Shown here: positions 1 to 5,438 of the stretch, piece by piece
Layout: every line of letters starts with the position of its first letter
Numbering within the stretch: the stretch's first letter is position 1
Source of the DNA: Legionellaceae bacterium
Lineage (GTDB): Bacteria > Pseudomonadota > Gammaproteobacteria > Legionellales > Legionellaceae
Direction of reading: 5' to 3'
Length of the DNA stretch: 5,438 bases
Assembly (NCBI GenBank): GCA_023266075.1
Contig: JAHFRX010000112.1
Coordinates: 1 to 5,438 of the forward strand
Position numbers and translations under genes: made by a program
The notes under the pieces: generated by a model
Told to the model about the DNA's origin: nothing
The model's input: the letters and a program-made list of their open reading frames with translations, nothing else
Database searches by the model: none

Positions 1-839
1 AAGAAAACGAATTTCCTGATTTACTCAGTAAAACCATTGATGCATTAGGACAACCCAATACAGCGCCTCATGCATTAAGCACCTATGCGTTGTTTAGTAC
101 TATTTCAGAACAAGGGTACAAAGTTGCACTCACAGGTGAGGGTGCTGATGAGTTTTTTGGAGGATATACGCGGTTTCAAACGGCCATGTTTGATGCGCGT
201 ACGAATTGGTTTGAACACTATTACGATGTGATTTCGGCAACCACCGATGCCATGCGCTCCAGCATTTATTCGCAAGACTTTCAACAGTCGCTGATGGAAA
301 ATTCGTTAATTGAGAATACACGCACCTTGATTATGCAGCAAGAGCAGTATAAAGGGAGCCGTCTGCAAGCGATTTTAGGGTTTGATCAAACAGAACGATT
401 TCCTGCCTATATTTTAAGACGAGTTGATCACTTAAGCATGGCAAACTCTTTGGAAGTGAGAGTGCCTTTTTGTCAGCCAGGTATTATTTCATTTGCGCGC
501 TCATTACCGGACGAATATCTTGTTGATGAGAAGGCGGTGAAAAAAATTCTCTATGAGGCCTCCAAAAATAAAGTGCCAGAATCAGTGCTACATCGCGCCA
601 AACAACCGTTTACCTTACCGATTGTGGCGATGTTACAAAGCCGTCATGTGCTGTTTGAGATTTTACAAGACACCTTGCGATCACACGCATTTAATCAACG
701 TGGATTTTTTAATCCTAAAGACGTGGCATTCCTCTTAGAACAACAAGCCACAACGCCCAATGCTGCTTCTTCGAATATGTTGTGGTCATTGTTAATTTTA
801 GAACTCTGGCTACAGAGGCATCAATTGGATTTTAAATAA
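1..839 (+). CDS. Asparagine synthase (glutamine-hydrolysing) family protein, C-terminal part, 5' end outside window
   Basis: This is the synthetase half of an AsnB-type amidotransferase. The family adenylates a carboxylate with ATP and replaces AMP with ammonia released from glutamine. The frame is open from base 3 to TAA at 837-839, 278 codons, against roughly 600 residues for the whole family, so the glutaminase domain and SGGxDS loop are upstream. Visible motifs are TGEGADEFFGGY (132-167; usual form SGEGxDExFGGY) and DHLSMANSLEVRVPF (426-470; usual form DxxSMAxSLExRVPF). An RAKQPF stretch (594-611) matches the RxKQ(G/P)F segment near the family C terminus. A TTG at 90 could be read as a start, but family-like sequence continues in frame before it. 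The Glu of TGEG is the position that, as I recall, is Tyr in beta-lactam synthetase, so amide formation is favoured. The gene overlaps the NRPS-PKS gene by one base, which points to tailoring or precursor supply rather than primary asparagine synthesis. The family is clear; the substrate is not. Confidence 0.9.
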   Translation, partial: ENEFPDLLSKTIDALGQPNTAPHALSTYALFSTISEQGYKVALTGEGADEFFGGYTRFQTAMFDARTNWFEHYYDVISATTDAMRSSIYSQDFQQSLMENSLIENTRTLIMQQEQYKGSRLQAILGFDQTERFPAYILRRVDHLSMANSLEVRVPFCQPGIISFARSLPDEYLVDEKAVKKILYEASKNKVPESVLHRAKQPFTLPIVAMLQSRHVLFEILQDTLRSHAFNQRGFFNPKDVAFLLEQQATTPNAASSNMLWSLLILELWLQRHQLDFK

Positions 840-841
840 TG
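825..841 (+). promoter_or_regulatory. TAATG stop-start overlap with weak ribosome binding site
   Basis: The stop codon TAA of the asparagine synthase-like gene (837-839) shares its last A with ATG of the NRPS-PKS gene (839-841). TTGGA at 825-829 is a weak Shine-Dalgarno match nine bases before this ATG. A second in-frame ATG at 851 has TGGAA (840-844) six bases upstream and is a real alternative start. Either start keeps the whole A domain. No promoter or terminator separates the genes, so they form one transcription unit and are probably translationally coupled. Confidence 0.7.
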
Positions 842-3800
842 GAACACGGTATGGCGATTGGTAAACGATTTCTCGAGGTTGCCGCAATGCAACCTTCACA
901 CACGGCGTTAGAAACAGAAACAGCAACGCTTTCCTATGCTGAACTCGCGCATCGTGCGCGCCAATGTGCGCAGTTGTTGCGAGAGTCTGGATGTAAGAGT
1001 GGCATGAACATTGTCATTGCTTTGCAACATGCCGAAGACATTGTGGTTGCCATTTTAGGTACATTATTGTGTGGTTGCGTGTATGTGCCTATTGAAGCTG
1101 ATTTTCCAGAAGAGCGGATTAAATTCGTAGTGAATGACGTAGATGCCGATGCAATCATTCTCACACAATCTTCTCTCTTTTTAAGTACACTGGTGTCAGT
1201 TCCACGTGTCATCGAATTTAACTCTATCTATGCTTGTAAACCATTGGCACTGGAAGAGGTGTACACAGATGCTGATGTGAATGCTTCTATTTTATATACC
1301 TCAGGCTCAACCGGAACACCTAAAGGCGTTTTACAAACTCAGCAAAACCTTTTATTTCATATCGATACGATTATTAGCTTGTTTAATATAAATGCACAGG
1401 ATAAACACAGCGCGTTGTCTTCTTTTGTTTTTGATGGCTCTACCACTGATTTGTACTGCACGTTGCTTGCTGGTGCGACTTTGGTCGTTATTAATGTCCG
1501 AAAAGAGGGTGTCACACATTTAGCTCAAAAACTCGCACATCATGGCGTGACTCTTTATCACTCGACACCAACGACCTATCGCGAAATGTTAAAATATGGC
1601 TCCAATGTCAATTTGAGCTTAGTGCGTAGTATTATTCTTGGTGGTGAAGTCGTAACAGGACAAGATTACACCCTTTTTAGACAGCATTTTTCTTTAGATT
1701 GTTTATTTGTCAATGGCTATGGCGCGACAGAAACCAGCGGCTTTGTGGCATTTAATATCATGTCACATACACAAGGCGAAGAATACGCTGGCAAAGTCAT
1801 CCCTATCGGTAAAGAGCCTGAAGGAATAGCACTCTTTTTCCTAAATGAACACAATCAAGAAAATCAAACCTCAGGTGAGCTTTGTGTTCGGAGTTCATTC
1901 ATTGGTATGCAGTATTGGAATGCGCCAGAGTTAACGGCAGAACGCTACCAACAATCGTCAACAGAGCCTCATGTACGTATTTATCGAACAGGTGATCAAG
2001 GTATGCGAGACGAAGCGGGATATGTGCGCATATTAGGTCGATGTGATCGCCAAATTAAAATAAGAGGATATCGTGTTGATCCGAGTGAAATTGAAGCGAG
2101 TGTTATGGCGCTTTCATGCGTTGGTCAAGCCGTTGTAAAGGCATATGCTGATGAGCGCACCGATACCCAAGAGTTGGCGTTATTCATAACCATGCATGCT
2201 AATGCATTGGCAATGACCACAACTGAAATGAGAGCGGCCCTTGCTTTAAGCCTTCCAGGCTATATGATCCCTGCAAAAATCATTACAGTGGATCATTTTC
2301 CATTAACCACCACGGGTAAAATAGATGTGAAATCACTCGTTGTGGATTCAGGTACGCCTGTTGGTTCACTGGTGATAGAAGATAAAAGCGATTTACGTGC
2401 GACTTTACAGGCGATTTGGTCTTATGTGTTGGGTATAAAAGAAATTAATCCAGACGATAATTTTTTTGATTTAGGCGGCACTTCATTATTGATGGCGCAA
2501 CTGCAAGCGCTTTTAAATGAGCATTTATCTTATGAGATTCCCTTGTTCAGACTATATGAATATCCAACCTTAAATCGAGTCTTAGATTGTTTGACAAAAG
2601 ACATTGAAAAGCCCACATTTTATATGAATTCAAAGCCTCGTACAACCGATAATCGAATTGCAATTGTAGGGCTTTCATGTCGCTTTCCAGGTGCTGATAA
2701 TGCACGCGAATTTTGGAAAAATTTGTGTGATGGCGTTGATTCTATCACACATGTTGATGATGAAGAATTGCTTGCAGCGGGTGTGCCAGAGCGATTGCTT
2801 CGTGATCCTAATTATATCAAAGCAACTGGAAAAATGGCGGATGCATTTCATTTTGATGCGGCATTTTTTGGGTATTCTCCGGCAGAGGCGAAGCTTATTG
2901 ATCCCCAACAGCGTGTTTTTTTAGAGCTTGCATGGTCTGCGTTAGAGGATGCGGGTTATATTCCTATGCAATTTAAAGATGCGGTCGGTGTTTTTGCAGG
3001 ATGTGCGCCTAACAAATACTTTATGTACCATTTGTTTGCTCAAAATCCCTCTGCAATCGACGGGTACGATTGGGAGGTCGATGATTTTCCGGTGGGGACC
3101 AATGCGGACGCATTACCTGCGCGAGTCTCTTATAAACTTGGTTTGACAGGACCAAGCATTGCGATACAGACTGCGTGTTCTTCTTCCTTAGTCGCCGTCG
3201 CACAAGCGTGTGACAGCCTGTTAGCCTATGGATGTGATACTGCTTTAGCGGGTGGGGTTGCCATCCAATTACCAGCCCAACAAGGGTATTTGTACCAAGA
3301 GCAAGGGATGTTGTCGAAGACAGGGCGTTGCCGTTCGTTTGATGCAAGCGCTGATGGTTCTGTATTTGGTAGTGGTGCGGGTGTTATTGTACTTAAGCGG
3401 CTTGAAGATGCCATAAAGGACAATGACCACATCCATGCCGTTATACGTGGTTGGGCTGTGCGTAATGATGGTTCAAATCGTGCAGGTTATACGGCTCCAG
3501 GGGTTGAAGGTCAGTCAAATGTGGTCGTGGATGCACAACTATCAGCGCAATTACTCCCTCACGAGATAAGCTATATTGAAACCCATGGCAGTGCAACAAT
3601 TGTAGGTGATCCCATTGAAGTAGCGGGACTGACTCGAGCCTTTATGCGAAGCGATCAACCGCTGCAAGGTACTTGTGCAGTTGGCTCTGTAAAAAGTAAT
3701 ATTGGGCACTTGGATTCAGCGGCAGGCATTGCTGGATTGATTAAAACAGCGTTTGCTTTAAAGCATCGCGTGTTGCCAAAATCCTTACATTTTGAAACAC

Positions 3801-5438
3801 CAAATCCTGCAATAGATTTTCAAAACTCTCCTTTTTATGTACAACAAGAGACGCTAAATCCCTGGAATAGTGACAGGCCGCTTTTTGCTGGAGTAAGTTC
3901 ATTTGGTCTTGGCGGAACGAATGCGCATATTATTTTAGAAGAACCACCTCGCGCCCAATCTGAAAGTAAAAACACTGCGTATGGTGTGTTTCCTTTGAGT
4001 GCAAAGACACAAAGTGCTTTAGAGAAACAAACAGATCAAATAAAGACAGCTATTTCAGGGGGTACGCCTGAGTTTATTGCCGACACGGCATTTACTTTGG
4101 CAATAGGTCGTGCGGCTTTTAAATACCGAGCGGCTTTAGTGGTTTCTCCTGACGGAAAGATACTAAAGCATCTTAAAGGGCAGGCATTGCCTCAATCATC
4201 AGCGCTGGCTTTTCTTTTTCCAGGTGTAGGTGATCAATTTCCAGGATCTTTTGCTGATCTTTATCAACAACCTGGTGTGTTTCGTGAACAGATGCAACAA
4301 TTAGCGGCTTTGTTCGAACCTCATTTGCAGCAAAATATTCTTAATTTACTCTATCCGGAAGAAAAGAAGGCAGACGAACCCGCTGACTCAGACGATGGAA
4401 TTGATTTTTTGCGTATGCTAGGTCGAAAAAAGGTGACAGATGATGAAGACATGCACCGGCCCACTCTGGCACAACCCATTTGTTTTGCGATTGAATTTGC
4501 ACTAGCTCAACAATTAATGGCATGGGGGATTAAACCAAGTGCTCTCATCGGTCACAGTATTGGAGAAATAGTTGCAGCGTGTTTGGCGGGTGTGTTTTCT
4601 GTTGAAGACGCAGTGGCTTTGGTCTCAATACGTGCTAAAGCGATTGAGCGTTTAGAAGAAGGCGCTATGCTTGCGGTTCCACTTCCCGTGAAAGACATAA
4701 TAGGGCGACTCAATCAGGTGTGGATCTCAGCGGTCAATGCACCCGATTTAACCATTGTATCGGGCGCTAAAGCGGACATCGAGTGCTTATGTGAGACGTT
4801 GGCGCGTGATGGGGTTATATGTCAGCTGGTACGAAGCACGCATCCCTTTCATTCAGAATTGTTGCGTGAAGCGGCTGATGAATTGACGGCTTTTGTAAGA
4901 CAAATCAAGCTGTCAGCGCCAGAAATTCCCTATATATCTAATGTAAGTGGGGATTGGGTGACAACAGCACAGTTATCACCAGAATATTGGGGCGAGCATT
5001 TGTGTCAAGCGGTGCAATTCTCTCATGGCATAGAAACGCTCTGTGCAGCCAAAGAGTTCAATATAAGCGCGTTGGTTGAAGTGGGTCCTGGGCAAACGCT
5101 TTCAAATTATGCGCGTCAAATAGTGCCAAATAATATCAATATTATGCATACGGGGAGTGCTTATTACGAGACGAAGACCTTGATGCTCCCTCTTTATGAG
5201 ACGATTGCACAATTATGGCGTACTGGTTGTCCATTGAACTGGCAGGCTTATTTCAACGAAAAATCAAGAAGACGAATCTCACTGCCGACTTACCCGTTTG
5301 ATGCAAAATATTATTGCATTGAACGACAAAAAACCGTCATACCTCGTCCTTTGTTGAAGAAAAATCAGGATGAGGTAGTGGCATTGCCTGTTTCCACACC
5401 TCTGCACGTTTTTGCTGATCCAAGACCTGATCTTGATG
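839..5438 (+). CDS. Hybrid NRPS-PKS, initiating module A-T-KS-AT, 3' end outside window
   Basis: This is a large multidomain cytoplasmic assembly-line enzyme. The frame runs from ATG at 839 for 1533 codons without a stop and continues past the window. Domains in order are adenylation (about residues 8-500), carrier (512-585), ketosynthase (606-1036), KS-AT linker (1037-1121), acyltransferase (1122-1425) and post-AT linker with a LPTYPF motif (1482-1487). Key residues are carrier Ser549, KS Cys780, His916 and His957, and AT Ser1240 and His1338. There is no condensation domain ahead of the A domain, so the protein probably starts a chain: it loads an amino acid, then extends it by a malonyl unit. 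The reductive domains and the ACP that must accept the extended chain are not seen and should lie downstream. The gene overlaps the upstream asparagine synthase-like gene at TAATG. ATG at 851 is an alternative start that loses four residues. The family call is very secure; the product is unknown. Confidence 0.97.
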   Translation, partial: MEHGMAIGKRFLEVAAMQPSHTALETETATLSYAELAHRARQCAQLLRESGCKSGMNIVIALQHAEDIVVAILGTLLCGCVYVPIEADFPEERIKFVVNDVDADAIILTQSSLFLSTLVSVPRVIEFNSIYACKPLALEEVYTDADVNASILYTSGSTGTPKGVLQTQQNLLFHIDTIISLFNINAQDKHSALSSFVFDGSTTDLYCTLLAGATLVVINVRKEGVTHLAQKLAHHGVTLYHSTPTTYREMLKYGSNVNLSLVRSIILGGEVVTGQDYTLFRQHFSLDCLFVNGYGATETSGFVAFNIMSHTQGEEYAGKVIPIGKEPEGIALFFLNEHNQENQTSGELCVRSSFIGMQYWNAPELTAERYQQSSTEPHVRIYRTGDQGMRDEAGYVRILGRCDRQIKIRGYRVDPSEIEASVMALSCVGQAVVKAYADERTDTQELALFITMHANALAMTTTEMRAALALSLPGYMIPAKIITVDHFPLTTTGKIDVKSLVVDSGTPVGSLVIEDKSDLRATLQAIWSYVLGIKEINPDDNFFDLGGTSLLMAQLQALLNEHLSYEIPLFRLYEYPTLNRVLDCLTKDIEKPTFYMNSKPRTTDNRIAIVGLSCRFPGADNAREFWKNLCDGVDSITHVDDEELLAAGVPERLLRDPNYIKATGKMADAFHFDAAFFGYSPAEAKLIDPQQRVFLELAWSALEDAGYIPMQFKDAVGVFAGCAPNKYFMYHLFAQNPSAIDGYDWEVDDFPVGTNADALPARVSYKLGLTGPSIAIQTACSSSLVAVAQACDSLLAYGCDTALAGGVAIQLPAQQGYLYQEQGMLSKTGRCRSFDASADGSVFGSGAGVIVLKRLEDAIKDNDHIHAVIRGWAVRNDGSNRAGYTAPGVEGQSNVVVDAQLSAQLLPHEISYIETHGSATIVGDPIEVAGLTRAFMRSDQPLQGTCAVGSVKSNIGHLDSAAGIAGLIKTAFALKHRVLPKSLHFETPNPAIDFQNSPFYVQQETLNPWNSDRPLFAGVSSFGLGGTNAHIILEEPPRAQSESKNTAYGVFPLSAKTQSALEKQTDQIKTAISGGTPEFIADTAFTLAIGRAAFKYRAALVVSPDGKILKHLKGQALPQSSALAFLFPGVGDQFPGSFADLYQQPGVFREQMQQLAALFEPHLQQNILNLLYPEEKKADEPADSDDGIDFLRMLGRKKVTDDEDMHRPTLAQPICFAIEFALAQQLMAWGIKPSALIGHSIGEIVAACLAGVFSVEDAVALVSIRAKAIERLEEGAMLAVPLPVKDIIGRLNQVWISAVNAPDLTIVSGAKADIECLCETLARDGVICQLVRSTHPFHSELLREAADELTAFVRQIKLSAPEIPYISNVSGDWVTTAQLSPEYWGEHLCQAVQFSHGIETLCAAKEFNISALVEVGPGQTLSNYARQIVPNNINIMHTGSAYYETKTLMLPLYETIAQLWRTGCPLNWQAYFNEKSRRRISLPTYPFDAKYYCIERQKTVIPRPLLKKNQDEVVALPVSTPLHVFADPRPDLD
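860..2338 (+). other. Adenylation (A) domain of the hybrid NRPS-PKS
   Basis: This domain activates an amino acid as aminoacyl-AMP and loads it on the following carrier. The core motifs are in order: A1 LSYAEL (residues 31-36), A2 LGTLLCGCVYVP (73-84), A3 LYTSGSTGTPKG (152-163), A4 FDGSTTD (198-204), A5 NGYGATETS (292-300), A6 GELCVRS, A7 YRTGDQG (382-388), A8 KIRGYRVDPSEIE (407-419) and A10 TTGKID with Lys494. Asp199 sits where the alpha-amino group is bound, so an amino acid is more likely than an aryl or fatty acid. Aligning by eye to GrsA gives pocket residues D199, G200, T203, S242, I266, G268, G293, G301, F302 and K494. I do not recognise this code. The HSTPTTYRE segment (241-249) and the RSSFIGMQYW form of A6 (usually GxGLARGYW) suggest a less common A-domain branch, as in some hybrid NRPS-PKS proteins. 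The domain call is secure; the substrate is open. Confidence 0.95.
2372..2593 (+). other. Peptidyl carrier (T/PCP) domain
   Basis: This short helical domain carries the activated amino acid as a thioester on a phosphopantetheine arm. The motif DDNFFDLGGTSLL (residues 539-551) matches the carrier consensus DxFFxLGGxSL. Ser549 (2483-2485) is the expected attachment site. The domain lies directly after the A10 lysine of the adenylation domain and before a linker of about 20 residues leading to the ketosynthase, so it would donate the aminoacyl group to the KS. A phosphopantetheinyl transferase must act on it; none is visible here. Confidence 0.95.
2654..3946 (+). other. Ketosynthase (KS) domain
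   Basis: This domain performs decarboxylative Claisen condensation between the aminoacyl group from the carrier and a malonyl extender on a downstream ACP. It begins with RIAIVGLSCRFPG (residues 606-618) and ends at FGLGGTNAHIILEE (1022-1035), about 430 residues, normal for a modular type I KS. The active-site cysteine is Cys780 in TACSSSL (3176-3178), His916 lies in ETHGSAT, and His957 lies in KSNIGHLDSAAG. The set is intact, so the domain should condense rather than only decarboxylate. ETHGSATIVGDPIE departs from the usual EAHGTGTxLGDPIE at several places but keeps the histidine. The stretch around residues 820-860 (GYLYQEQGMLSKTGRCRSFD) resembles KS domains that accept chains from NRPS modules, which agrees with the A-T domains before it. 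Confidence 0.97.
4202..5113 (+). other. Acyltransferase (AT) domain, probably malonyl-CoA specific
   Basis: This domain selects the extender unit and loads it on the ACP. It starts with FLFPGVGDQFPG (residues 1125-1136), a variant of the usual FPGQGxQ. The nucleophile is Ser1240 in GHSIGE (1238-1243; 4550-4567), and the catalytic histidine is His1338 in HPFHS (1335-1339; 4841-4855). By known AT rules, HxFH together with GHSIG points to malonyl-CoA; methylmalonyl ATs usually have YASH and GHSQG. The domain ends near EVGPGQTLSNYA (from residue 1414). Between the first motif and the serine there are about 29 more residues than in FabD, because of a charged insertion (about 1173-1207). The presence of this domain in the chain makes the PKS module cis-AT, not trans-AT. 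Confidence 0.95.
4355..4459 (+). other. Charged insertion inside the AT domain
   Basis: Residues about 1173-1207 lie between the FPGVGDQ motif and the conserved TLAQP segment that leads to GHSIGE. They are rich in Asp, Glu and Lys and contain a short IDFLRMLGRKK stretch. As I recall, a similar LRxMLGR segment occurs in the AT subfamily that carries GVGDH/Q in place of GQGSQ, so this is probably a subfamily trait and not a recent insertion. It is likely a surface loop; no function is assigned. Confidence 0.6.
5114..5438 (+). other. Post-AT linker and start of the next, unseen domain
   Basis: After the AT core, residues 1426-1481 form the usual linker, including the segment LPLYETIAQLWRTGCPLNW that commonly precedes the post-AT motif. 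LPTYPFDAKYYC (1482-1493) matches the conserved LPxYPFxxxxYW, which packs back on the KS-AT unit. The last aromatic residue is replaced by Cys1493. The remaining 40 residues are charged and proline-containing and show no recognisable domain. A ketoreductase, methyltransferase, aminotransferase or ACP could follow, but the sequence ends too early to say. Confidence 0.85.

Noticed and set aside
90..839. A separate gene starting at TTG 90
   Set aside because: The same frame is open back to base 3, and the residues before TTG continue the asparagine synthase domain, so this is only part of a longer gene.
934..1212. Minus-strand reading frame of 92 codons
   Set aside because: It lies entirely opposite A-domain motifs A1-A2 of the NRPS-PKS gene and its translation has no recognisable family features.
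1425..2322. Aryl acid or fatty acid activating domain in place of an amino acid A domain
   Set aside because: Asp199 occupies the position that binds the alpha-amino group, and the domain is followed by a standard PCP-type carrier, so an amino acid is the more likely substrate.
2675..2924. Paired short frames on both strands at the KS start
   Set aside because: Both are shadows of the KS coding frame, which carries conserved motifs through this stretch.
3021..3432. Minus-strand frames of 108 and 68 codons
   Set aside because: They are opposite the KS active-site region (Cys780); their length is explained by codon constraint on the real gene.
4341..4523. Minus-strand frame of 60 codons opposite the AT insertion
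   Set aside because: It has no recognisable features, and the plus-strand AT frame is continuous here with conserved residues on both sides.
2654..5113. Trans-AT PKS
   Set aside because: A complete AT domain with serine and histidine active-site residues directly follows the KS in the same chain.

Overview
The window is fully coding on the + strand. It looks like the inside of a bacterial secondary-metabolite gene cluster and holds two genes, both cut by the window edges. Base composition is moderate to AT-leaning (judged by eye, not counted), with many TTA, AAA and ATT codons mixed with GCG. That would suit a mid-GC gammaproteobacterium or another environmental Gram-negative, but the sequence does not fix the taxon. 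The protein motifs have the general look of hybrid NRPS-PKS proteins from cyanobacteria and gammaproteobacteria.

Region 1 (1-839) is the C-terminal 278 codons of an asparagine synthase (glutamine-hydrolysing) family protein. Its N-terminal glutaminase domain and the ATP-binding SGGxDS loop lie before the window. The visible part keeps the TGEGADE and SMANSLEVRVPF motifs of the synthetase domain.

Region 2 (839-5438, open at the 3' end) is one uninterrupted reading frame of 1533 complete codons, encoding the start of a large hybrid NRPS-PKS. The domain order is adenylation (A), carrier (T/PCP), ketosynthase (KS), acyltransferase (AT), post-AT linker, then the window edge. No condensation domain precedes the A domain, so this looks like a chain-initiating module: an amino acid is activated, loaded on the carrier, and passed to the KS. 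The KS then extends it by one C2 unit, probably from malonyl-CoA. All expected catalytic residues are present: the A-domain Asp and Lys, carrier Ser549, KS Cys780/His916/His957, and AT Ser1240/His1338.

The two genes overlap in a TAATG junction, so they are almost certainly co-transcribed and probably translationally coupled. The working model is an amino-acid-primed, malonyl-extended product. The AsnB-like enzyme would supply an amide on a precursor, intermediate or product carboxylate. The A-domain pocket residues, read by hand as D-G-T-S-I-G-G-G-F-K, do not match a code I can assign, so the starter amino acid is the main unknown. I see no RNA genes, mobile elements, CRISPR arrays, terminators or non-coding stretches.
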